From: CAYYNQ01 sp964473105
GTDB lineage: Bacteria > Sumerlaeota > Sumerlaeia > MVZB01
NCBI GenBank assembly: GCA_964473105.1
Contig: CAYYNQ010000026.1
Location: 1 to 40,238, forward strand
Reading direction: 5' to 3'
Length of the DNA: 40,238 bases
Both the position numbers and the translations under genes were made by a program. The notes beneath the pieces were generated by a model, which saw only the letters and a list, made by a program, of their open reading frames with translations, had not been told where the DNA came from and did not search any database. Positions 33,030-40,238 of this stretch are shown one piece after another (position 1 is the stretch's first letter; every line of letters begins with the position of its first letter).

Positions 33030-35072
33030 GTGCGGGTTCATCTGAAGGCTATCTTTGTCATATTATCCTTATCCGTTCTTTCCTCGTGTTCCCGGGTTGT
33101 GGACAACGAGGTTATCGACCCCGGGCAGGTGACACCCCGGCGCAACCTCGAGATCGGTTACATCAACAAGGAGATCCCCCGCCTTTCAATGCGTAATTGG
33201 GAGGGCGAGCGCTACATCGCACGGGTTCCGGACACGCTGGATCTGGCTGAACGGGCGGGACTCGCGATCCACGGCATAACCAACATCCTGGACCCGGAAT
33301 ATGACTATGAGCTGTTCTGGCTGGCCGAGTTTAATCGGGACCCGCCTGTCATGATTCATCAAACCCTGTGGGCTCCCTGGCTGGATGGTGAAAACTACAA
33401 GATCATGGAATCGCTTCCGCTCCTTCGTTTGGTGACCGGGGGTCGCCGGGACCTGGAGGTCGACAGGCGCTGGCGCGAGAGAACTCTTCAGCAGATCGGG
33501 CCCGATGGTCTGGCCTACTGGCCGGCGAAAGGGAGGCCTTGGGTGGAACTGGATACCCCGCCCGGTGGATGGAACCCGGCCCTTGGGGATATTTCGCAGG
33601 GACAAATCTGCGGGCTCGGCATGACGGGAAGGTTGATCGGGGCATTAACGCTCTATTCGATTCAGGACCAGGATCCGGTCTGGCGGCGAACGGTGGAGAA
33701 GATGATCGACCGCATCGCCGTGCTGGCGGTGAAAAGGGAGGGGTATGCCTACCTGCCCCAGGCGGCCATCGCGCCCGGCGCGGGTGATACCGATGATATG
33801 CCCATGCCGGATAAACCGAGTGAATGGTCGTATCAGGTGTCGTGGTTGATTCAGGGCCTGGCACAATACTACCGTGTGTATCATCACGAACCGGCCCGCG
33901 ACCTTGCCATGAAACTGGTCCGTTATGTGACGGGACCATCTGGAAATTTCAGGGCTGACGGGACGTTTGTGGGCGATCACTTCCACATGAACACCTGTGG
34001 CACCATGGCAATCATCGACTTGGCATCCGCCACAAATGATCACGAACTTCAGGAATTTGGTCGCAAAGCCTTCGAGTACGGAAAATCCATCGGGGACCCC
34101 CTGGTGGGGTTTTTCCCCGAAGGGGTGAGATACCCGGGGGCGGATGGAACATATGAATATAAGTATCGTTGGGTCGAGACCGCGGAGACCTGTGAAATTG
34201 CCGACATGATCGTGTGTGGCCTGAAGCTGGCAGCGATGGGGCACGACGATTACTGGGATGATGTGGACCGCTGGATTCGGAACCAGTTCATTGAGAACCA
34301 GATGACCCGTGCGGACTGGATTTACAGATTTTTGGAGAGGGAATCGAGGCCAGACATCGAGCAGGAAATCTTTGTCCGGACCAAGGGGAAAGGCCGCCCC
34401 CTGTTTCAGGGCAGGCCCATGGCCATGCCTGTTGAGGTTCCGTACGACAGCGGGGACCGGGCCGCTGAACGAAATATAGGGTGTTTTGCAGGATGGCCCT
34501 CCGCCAATGATTTTGCCCTTTGGGTACCTGAAAAGCACGCACATCTGGGCATGATGCATTGTTGTACGGGCAATGGCAGCCGTGCCATCTATTACGCATG
34601 GCAATCCATTCTGAACTTCAGGAATGGGGCATTGCGTATCAACCTGTTGTTGAACAGAAGTTCACCATGGGCGGATATCAGCAGCCATATACCATACACA
34701 GGCCGTGTTGATGTCCAGGTCAAGAAGGCCTGCAGGTTGGAGGTCCGGATCCCGGAGTGGGTTGAACCTGGACAGGTCACGTGCAGTGTGAATGGTGGAA
34801 GCAGGGATATTCGATTCCGTGGCCGCTATGCACAGGTCGGGGAGGTGGGTGCCGGGGACCTTGTCACCGTGAGCTTTCCCATCTCGGAAAAATCATTGAA
34901 AACCAGGATCGGCGGCGTCATGTATGATGTCATCTTGAAGGGAAGTACAGTCGTTCAAATGTCTCCTCCCGGCAGGTTGAACCCATATTACCAGCGGGCA
35001 CACTATCGAGGGAATACAACGCGCTGGGTGGAACGTGAACGCTTCGTGGCCGACACGCAGTTGGACTGGTAG
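33030..35072 (+). CDS. GH127-like (beta-L-arabinofuranosidase family) lipoprotein
   Basis: This is a 680-residue alpha/alpha-barrel-type protein. The start is GTG 33030, chosen because GGAGGAGG (33014-33021) lies eight bases upstream and it gives a lipoprotein signal MRVHLKAIFVILSLSVLSSC with the lipidated Cys at 20. Zinc-site residues of the GH127 family are all visible: ETC at residues 386-388 (WVETAETCEIAD) and the Cys pair at 511-512 in MMHCCTGNGSR, one of which is the nucleophile in known enzymes. A beta-sandwich end follows (VDVQVKKACRLEVRIPEWV). The likely role is release of arabinofuranose or a similar sugar at the membrane surface. It feeds the downstream or XylFGH uptake by inference. 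Substrate not shown. Confidence 0.82.
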   Translation: MRVHLKAIFVILSLSVLSSCSRVVDNEVIDPGQVTPRRNLEIGYINKEIPRLSMRNWEGERYIARVPDTLDLAERAGLAIHGITNILDPEYDYELFWLAEFNRDPPVMIHQTLWAPWLDGENYKIMESLPLLRLVTGGRRDLEVDRRWRERTLQQIGPDGLAYWPAKGRPWVELDTPPGGWNPALGDISQGQICGLGMTGRLIGALTLYSIQDQDPVWRRTVEKMIDRIAVLAVKREGYAYLPQAAIAPGAGDTDDMPMPDKPSEWSYQVSWLIQGLAQYYRVYHHEPARDLAMKLVRYVTGPSGNFRADGTFVGDHFHMNTCGTMAIIDLASATNDHELQEFGRKAFEYGKSIGDPLVGFFPEGVRYPGADGTYEYKYRWVETAETCEIADMIVCGLKLAAMGHDDYWDDVDRWIRNQFIENQMTRADWIYRFLERESRPDIEQEIFVRTKGKGRPLFQGRPMAMPVEVPYDSGDRAAERNIGCFAGWPSANDFALWVPEKHAHLGMMHCCTGNGSRAIYYAWQSILNFRNGALRINLLLNRSSPWADISSHIPYTGRVDVQVKKACRLEVRIPEWVEPGQVTCSVNGGSRDIRFRGRYAQVGEVGAGDLVTVSFPISEKSLKTRIGGVMYDVILKGSTVVQMSPPGRLNPYYQRAHYRGNTTRWVERERFVADTQLDW

Positions 35073-35126
35073 GGTTTTTGCCGAGAGCGTTCCGGTTGCC
35101 TGGCCATTCCGGGAAAGGGAGTGAAG

Positions 35127-37490
35127 ATGCTGACGAAGGACGAGCACTTGGAACTGTATGCCAGGATGACCCTGTTGCGTAAGTTCGAGGAGATGGTCCA
35201 GAAGCTCTACAAGAAAGGTGAAATCCCGGGATTTATCCACCTCTACATCGGGCAGGAGGCAACGGCTGTCGGTGCCTGCACGTGTCTGCGAAAAGATGAC
35301 TGGATCACGAGCACACATCGGGGGCACGGTCATGCCCTGGCCAAGGGTGTGCCCCCCGACCGGGTGCTTGCGGAATTGTATGGGAAGTCAACGGGTTGCT
35401 GCGGCGGCCGGGGTGGAAGCATGCATCTCTATGCCCCGGAGGTCGGCCTGTTCGGCACGACCGGGTTCGTTGCCGGCGGTATCCCGACCACGACCGGCCT
35501 TGCGATGAGTTCCAGAATTCGGGGGACGGATCAGGTTGCAGTGTCCTTCTTTGGTGACGGGGCTGTCAACCACGGCAGCTTTCACGAGGCGGTGAACTTT
35601 GCCGCAATCCGGGACCTGCCGGTGATTTTCCTCTGTGAAAATAATCTGTATGCGACAGCGACCCCCCTGTCTGCGACCATGCGCAATACGGATATCTCGG
35701 CCCGGGCCGGCGCCTATGGCATCCCCGGTGTGACCGTTGACGGGAATGATGTCCTGGCTGTAAGGGAAGTCATGAGGCAGGCGGTCGATCGGGCACGATC
35801 AGGGGGCGGTCCCACGCTGGTCGAGTCGAGGACATACCGCTTTGTAGGTCATCATGAGGGGGACCCCCACGTTGGCACCTACCGCACACAGGGTGAGATC
35901 GATGAGTGGATGACACGTTGCCCCCTCAGGCAATTCAGGAGTCATCTGGAGAACGGGGGGGGCGCAACCCGGGAAGATATCGGGAAGATCGATGATGAGA
36001 TTGACGAGGTCATCCGGCAGGCCGTTGAGTTTGCCCAATCCTCCCTGATGCCCAATCCTTCAACCGCTGTTGTGAATGTTTGGGCTGACCCCATCAGTCC
36101 CCCACTGCCTTTGCCGCCTGAACATGCTCCAGACACCCGGGTCCAGGGCTGGCTGGAGGCGGTTCGGGACGGGATTGCCGAGGAGATGCGATGCGATTCA
36201 AATCTTGTCTACCTTGGGGAAGGGATCGGTGAACGCGGGGGTGCCTTCGCCCATACAAAGGATCTCTGGGGGGAGTTTGGGGATCACAGGATTGTCGATA
36301 CACCGATTTGCGAATCGACGATAACCGGTGCCGGTATTGGGCTGGCGGCGACCGGGTGCCGGGCCGTTGTGGACCTGATGTTCACGGATTTTGTGTTCGA
36401 CGCGGCCAGCCAGATCATTCATCAGGCGAGCAAGCTGCGATACATGAGCAACGGACAGATCGGCGTCCCGATGGTCATTCGCTCCATGAACGGGACGGTC
36501 AAGAGCGCCGGCCCCCATCACAGCGGCAACTACTACCCGATTTTCGCTCACTGTCCTGGCCTGGTCATTGTCGTCCCCTCAACCCCTGCCGATGCCAAGG
36601 GGTTGTTCAAGACGGCGCTTCGGGCATCAGACCCCGTCCTTATTTTTGAACACAAGTCGCTGCTTGGGACCCGGGGGATTGTTCCCGACTGTGATCATTT
36701 CGTTTCATTTGGTCAGGCCGTTGTTCGACTCGAGGGAAAGGACATTACGCTGGTTGCGTGTGGCCTGATGGTGCACCGGTGTCTTGAGGCTGCGGAGCGG
36801 CTCGAGACCGAGGATGTTTCATGTGAGGTGATTGACCTTCGCACCATCGTGCCTCTGGATCTGGGGACGGTGGCAGATAGTGTCCTCAAGACCGGGCACC
36901 TGCTGGTCGTTGATGAATCCTATTCCATGTGTGGTCTGGGTGCCGAGATAACCGCCGGCATGATGGAGGAGGTTTTTGATCATCTCGATGCACCGATCGG
37001 GCGCCTGCATCTTGACCCGGTTCCTTCCCCTTTCAGTCCTGACCTGGAGAGTGCTGTCTTGCCATCGATTGAAAAGATCGTCACGGCGGTGCGTTCTGTC
37101 CTCGGGGGGCATGCGCCCAGACAGCTGCGTCCTGTTGTCGGGAAGAACGCTGAAGACCATGGAATTTCAGATGCCAGGGTTGCCGGGGGTTCCGGGTCCG
37201 CTTCCGGTATTGAAATGAAGATGCCGTCCGCTTCACAGCCGGATGATGCCGGATGCGTTCTGTTGAGGATGCCGAACCAGGATTTGACTGTCAGCGAGGC
37301 GACCCTGCTGCGCTGGTTAAAAAATGCAGGGGATCCGGTCAGCGTGGGCGAGGTTGTGGCCGAGGTGGAAACCGACAAGGCCATCGTTGAACTTGAGGCC
37401 GAGGCGGACGGGATTTTGGGTGAACTTCTGGTGGATCCAGGAACGACCGTCAGCCTGGAGCAGGCATTTGGAATCATCCACACAGGTTAA
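35127..37490 (+). CDS. Fused 2-oxo acid (or acetoin) dehydrogenase E1 alpha-E1 beta with C-terminal lipoyl domain
   Basis: This single 787-residue chain contains an E1 alpha part (about 1-330; TPP motif FFGDGAVNHGSF with ENN later), an E1 beta part (about 340-675; LGEGIGERGGAF, VDLMFTDFVFDAASQI, HHSGNYYPIFAHC, VDESYSMCGLGAEI) and a lipoyl domain (about 710-787; EVETDKAIVE with the lipoyl Lys at 751). E1 enzymes oxidatively decarboxylate 2-oxo acids or split acetoin, passing the acyl group to a lipoyl arm. E1 alpha and beta are normally separate genes, sometimes fused; an attached lipoyl domain, usually on E2, is rarer. ATG 35127 follows AAGGGAG; GTG 35121 is alternative. No E2 catalytic or E3 gene is adjacent. 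Confidence 0.9.
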   Translation: MLTKDEHLELYARMTLLRKFEEMVQKLYKKGEIPGFIHLYIGQEATAVGACTCLRKDDWITSTHRGHGHALAKGVPPDRVLAELYGKSTGCCGGRGGSMHLYAPEVGLFGTTGFVAGGIPTTTGLAMSSRIRGTDQVAVSFFGDGAVNHGSFHEAVNFAAIRDLPVIFLCENNLYATATPLSATMRNTDISARAGAYGIPGVTVDGNDVLAVREVMRQAVDRARSGGGPTLVESRTYRFVGHHEGDPHVGTYRTQGEIDEWMTRCPLRQFRSHLENGGGATREDIGKIDDEIDEVIRQAVEFAQSSLMPNPSTAVVNVWADPISPPLPLPPEHAPDTRVQGWLEAVRDGIAEEMRCDSNLVYLGEGIGERGGAFAHTKDLWGEFGDHRIVDTPICESTITGAGIGLAATGCRAVVDLMFTDFVFDAASQIIHQASKLRYMSNGQIGVPMVIRSMNGTVKSAGPHHSGNYYPIFAHCPGLVIVVPSTPADAKGLFKTALRASDPVLIFEHKSLLGTRGIVPDCDHFVSFGQAVVRLEGKDITLVACGLMVHRCLEAAERLETEDVSCEVIDLRTIVPLDLGTVADSVLKTGHLLVVDESYSMCGLGAEITAGMMEEVFDHLDAPIGRLHLDPVPSPFSPDLESAVLPSIEKIVTAVRSVLGGHAPRQLRPVVGKNAEDHGISDARVAGGSGSASGIEMKMPSASQPDDAGCVLLRMPNQDLTVSEATLLRWLKNAGDPVSVGEVVAEVETDKAIVELEAEADGILGELLVDPGTTVSLEQAFGIIHTG

Positions 37491-37545
37491 GAGGGGCATG
37501 TTTCGTCCGGGTCCTCCGGGCCCCATATTCACCGGTCAAATTCAG

Positions 37546-39048
37546 TCATGGATTATCTGCAGGAGCCTTTACCCACCGGACCTTGTCTGGATCCAGATCA
37601 GCGTTGGACAAGTGCATGATCATGCCATCCTTCAGCTTCGCCGTGACTTGGGTCATCTTTTTCCCGGCCTCCAGGGCCACATCCTCGATTTTTGAGGCGT
37701 ATTCATCGGGTGGAACCGAATCCCTCGGGAGAATGGAGTTCTGGTAATGGCGAGTCAGCCAGTCTTCGTATTCTCTGGCAATACGGTTACGCCAGGTGAG
37801 TTCGTGATCCTCAGTCAGTTCGACCTCGCCCTCATAAGCCTTTTCTGACATCAATAGATAGTAGCTGAATTCATTTATCGCCCAATCCAGCCCTTTTCTC
37901 CCGACCAGTGTCATGCCGAGGGCATTCATGATTTCCATGACTTCAGCCAGGGTCCATTGACGTTCGTTCAGACGGACCAGTATGGTTTCCGGCGGGGGAA
38001 GTTCATCACCATCGAGGCTTTTGGTGTCAAAGACATCGAACCCGGTCTGGGTGCTTTTCAGGTTTTTGAGATAATCGAACCATGGGTAAGTTCTGGGCCG
38101 TTGGCGTGTGATATAATCGACCAGTTTGCTGTGGGCCTCAGGATTATTTTGGACTGCTTCAAGGCTGGAAATATCGGATATCTGCTGGTCCGGCGGGAGA
38201 TAAACAATAAAATAACCATTATTTGACTCAATCACATCCGTGATCTCTCCGGGTTTCATTGCCTTAACAAATTGAAGCATTTTCCCGGCGCCTTGGCCCG
38301 CCCGGTTGAATCGGAAAGGATCACGTGAGGAATCCTCGGTTTCAGTGGTCTCCAGCTTGATATCGATGAAATCCTCACCTGCTTGAATCCGTTCCAGGAC
38401 CCATTCGGCTTTTTGGCGCTGGGATGTGTTATGGGCCAGGTCACCCTCTAGCGTTTTCAGGTAGATGTAATGGATTTGATAAAACTCATTGATCTCAAGG
38501 AATTTTTTAAAGGCCGTGAAATGTTCCCGCATTTCCGCTTCATCGGGGGGGGAGGTGTCGTCAATATAGGACTCCGGCAGAGTCTTATTGATTTGCTTTC
38601 TCGCAATGACTCCGTAGTGCATGTCCCGGACTAGGCGATTCAGGTACATCTGGAAAACCGGATCCTGATCGATGCCAAGCGATTCGGCCTCACGCATGAT
38701 GAGTTTCTGTTCCAGTGCATGCTCCGCAGTCTTGTAGGGACTCCAACTTTCGGTGAATTCCTCCGGTCCGGTGAAGCCGAGATTCCGGATGACCATGTTC
38801 ATGCGCTCATAAAATTCATCGGCTTTCAACTCGAGTCCATCGCAGGATGCAACAACGATATTGTCTGCAGTGCCGGTGGTGCCAGTCTTGTCCTGATGAT
38901 CATCTGTGCCAATACATGACATGCAGAGCGACATGAAAAGCATCGCCGTCAGGATTGGGCATCCTTTCGGGAACTTCGGGATGTGCCGCAGGAATCCCCT
39001 TGTTGTATCGTTTCCAGGATGATGACTAATGACATGCATGTTGTTCAT
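37546..39048 (-). CDS. Parvulin-like peptidyl-prolyl isomerase lipoprotein
   Basis: This is a roughly 500-residue exported protein. A hydrophobic signal (ILTAMLFMSLCMSC) ends in a lipobox-like LCMSC. Then comes a SurA/PpiC-type chain: an N-terminal helical part (DEFYERM, HALEQKLIMREAESLGI) and a parvulin-like domain (FYQIHYIYLKT, IQAGEDFIDI, PFRFNRAGQGAGKMLQF, MKPGEITDVIESNNGYFIV). A second helical part follows. Such proteins help fold outer-membrane or secreted proteins. ATG 39048 is chosen; the frame reaches TTG 39087. It is convergent with the E1 gene, with about 55 bases between. The isomerase core is degenerate, so chaperone activity without isomerase activity is possible. Confidence 0.78.
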   Translation of the reverse strand: MNNMHVISHHPGNDTTRGFLRHIPKFPKGCPILTAMLFMSLCMSCIGTDDHQDKTGTTGTADNIVVASCDGLELKADEFYERMNMVIRNLGFTGPEEFTESWSPYKTAEHALEQKLIMREAESLGIDQDPVFQMYLNRLVRDMHYGVIARKQINKTLPESYIDDTSPPDEAEMREHFTAFKKFLEINEFYQIHYIYLKTLEGDLAHNTSQRQKAEWVLERIQAGEDFIDIKLETTETEDSSRDPFRFNRAGQGAGKMLQFVKAMKPGEITDVIESNNGYFIVYLPPDQQISDISSLEAVQNNPEAHSKLVDYITRQRPRTYPWFDYLKNLKSTQTGFDVFDTKSLDGDELPPPETILVRLNERQWTLAEVMEIMNALGMTLVGRKGLDWAINEFSYYLLMSEKAYEGEVELTEDHELTWRNRIAREYEDWLTRHYQNSILPRDSVPPDEYASKIEDVALEAGKKMTQVTAKLKDGMIMHLSNADLDPDKVRWVKAPADNP

Positions 39049-39220
39049 TTTGGATAATGCTCCATTCGATTTTAGTTCATGAGACAAGAGACTCGGTCTG
39101 GCTTGACGTCATCCACCCATCCTGCTTTCATGAATCACGGCGATATCCATGGAACAACTATCCTATTTCCGACACTTCAGCAATACTTTTCAGCCGACAT
39201 ATCTTTGTTCGGGATCATTC

Positions 39221-40238
39221 ATGAACGGGTCATCACGGGTCATCGTCTGCATGCTGGTGATCTTGTCATTTTCTGGATGGTACCGGCAGGCCATGTGTGA
39301 AGACAGCCCTTCCACATCCCCCACACCGGAAGATGCATCCGTTGCGATAGCCGCATCGCTTCTCGAACCCGAGGCCCCGCCCGAATACAGCTGGACGGAG
39401 GACTTTGAATCCAATATTGCGAAGCCTTCACCCATCAACCGGCCGAGTGAATTTCGTCGCAGCCGTCGAGAGGTTGCCTCCGGACACTTCAGCATGGCCC
39501 TGAAAGCTCCACTGAAGGGATTGGAAACCGGGCGGTTCGTGGGTGGCGATATCGTCAAAGTGGCACTGCCGCCTGCAAGGCCGGACAATTACAGAATTGT
39601 GATCAAAACCTACCTGAAACGGCTTGATCGAGGGCGTCTGATCCTGAGGGCATCTTTCTTCAAGGTAGAATACTATCCATATCAGGGCAGGACAGAAAAT
39701 ATCCGGTTGAAGACGGTCGACTTGGGAAATATTGACATGGCAGAGGCCGACTGGACGGTCCACGAGTTCACAGGTAAGTTCGGGCAGGATGATATCATGG
39801 ATGATATGGATCACATCATGATCTATGCAGCACTTGACAGCGGAGATGATTCCCTGCCTGCCAAAGGTGTCGCTTATATTGATGATATCCAAGTTTCATT
39901 TCCCGAAAAGAAGGTAACCCCCGATCACGTCGTGGTGGATTTTGACGGGGGGTCATTGCTGCCGGGATTCCTGGAGTATTCCAACGCCTTCTCGCGTAGC
40001 GCGGACGAGGCCTCGTCCGGGGATGCGAGCCTGTTGCTCAGGGCGCCGCCCGCCCGGGGCGAGGCATCGAGGGTGATCGGGGGCGATGTGGTGAGGTCGC
40101 AGGTGCCCCCCGACCGTGCGGGTTACCGGTTGTCGCTGAAGACCTGGCTGAAGGAGCTTGAATATGGCCGGGTGATGCTGCGTGCATCCTGTCTCAACAA
40201 AGACGGGAAGAAGCTGGCCAGCATCGCGCTGGAGGACA
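39221..40238 (+). CDS. Exported repeat-domain protein (3' end outside window)
   Basis: An open frame of 339 codons runs from ATG 39221 to the window end. It begins with a signal-peptide-like stretch (VIVCMLVILSFSG) and has two tandem copies of a beta-rich domain: DFESNIAKPSP, GRFVGGDIVKVALPP, YRIVIKTYLKRLDRGRLILRA; then DFDGGSLLPGF, VIGGDVVRSQVPP, YRLSLKTWLKELEYGRVMLRA. The pattern resembles a carbohydrate-binding-module-type jelly-roll. It differs from the domain at 21-30 kb, though the DFE start is similar. It is divergent from the parvulin-like gene. Family not recognised. Confidence 0.75.
   Translation, partial: MNGSSRVIVCMLVILSFSGWYRQAMCEDSPSTSPTPEDASVAIAASLLEPEAPPEYSWTEDFESNIAKPSPINRPSEFRRSRREVASGHFSMALKAPLKGLETGRFVGGDIVKVALPPARPDNYRIVIKTYLKRLDRGRLILRASFFKVEYYPYQGRTENIRLKTVDLGNIDMAEADWTVHEFTGKFGQDDIMDDMDHIMIYAALDSGDDSLPAKGVAYIDDIQVSFPEKKVTPDHVVVDFDGGSLLPGFLEYSNAFSRSADEASSGDASLLLRAPPARGEASRVIGGDVVRSQVPPDRAGYRLSLKTWLKELEYGRVMLRASCLNKDGKKLASIALED

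Noticed and set aside
33645..34604. 319-residue open frame on the minus strand
   Set aside because: It is antisense to the GH127-like gene, whose motifs and lipoprotein signal are clear.
37512..37530. Terminator between the convergent E1 and parvulin-like genes
   Set aside because: GGGTCC and GGGCCC can pair with a wobble, but the stem is short and no T-run follows on either side.
39079..39300. 73-residue ORF on the plus strand
   Set aside because: It has no ribosome site or motif and overlaps the start of the better-supported partial gene at 39221.

Overview
This is a bacterial chromosomal window of moderately high G+C with dense genes on both strands. I see no rRNA, tRNA, CRISPR array, transposase or phage gene. 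Two prepilins of the 'AFTLIELLIVVAIISVLAAIAVPNF' type, long PTPEPT linkers, an FG-GAP/ASPIC-UnbV protein, planctomycete/lentisphaera-style calcineurin phosphoesterases and GH-like enzymes together suggest an uncultured heterotroph from the PVC superphylum or a neighbouring phylum (Lentisphaerota/Kiritimatiellota, Hydrogenedentota or Sumerlaeota). That placement is an inference from gene style only.

Region 1 (1-9.2 kb) is sugar uptake and metabolism. It holds the end of a degenerate phosphoesterase, a KduD-like SDR, a transaldolase-family protein and an exported cyclase-family hydrolase on the plus strand. A minus-strand cluster reads xylF-xylG-xylH-SDR; xylH has no ordinary start codon. Region 2 (9.2-20.2 kb) has an exported purple-acid-phosphatase-like protein, two paralogous secreted glycosidase-like proteins of about 750 residues, and a minus-strand group (SGNH hydrolase, Nramp-like carrier lacking DPGN, PhyH dioxygenase). 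It ends with a third SDR.

Region 3 (20.4-29.7 kb) is the most unusual part. A consensus sigma-70-type promoter leads into a prepilin gene, then a secreted single-domain protein, an intrinsic terminator and a secreted two-domain protein. A second prepilin follows, almost identical to the first in its 3' half, then an FG-GAP protein, a decayed remnant and another two-domain protein. The five copies of the roughly 230-280-residue domain share motifs such as LLIGDGDGNGSDY, PYGPWHCDPDG and WLGDTDGAYGEW, and I cannot assign them to a known family. I read this as a duplicating surface or secretion locus built from orphan pseudopilins plus secreted beta-rich domains.

Region 4 (29.7-37.5 kb) is a plus-strand run: small ORF, zinc alcohol dehydrogenase, 2-hydroxyacid dehydrogenase, fumarylacetoacetate-hydrolase-family enzyme, GH127-like lipoprotein, and a single-chain E1alpha-E1beta-lipoyl protein. 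With the XylFGH importer, SDRs and transaldolase this looks like scavenging of plant or algal sugars (possibly arabinose, fucose or uronate-like) with oxidative, non-phosphorylative degradation; the exact substrate is not shown. Region 5 (37.5 kb to the end) has a parvulin-like lipoprotein and, divergently, an exported repeat-domain protein that runs off the window.
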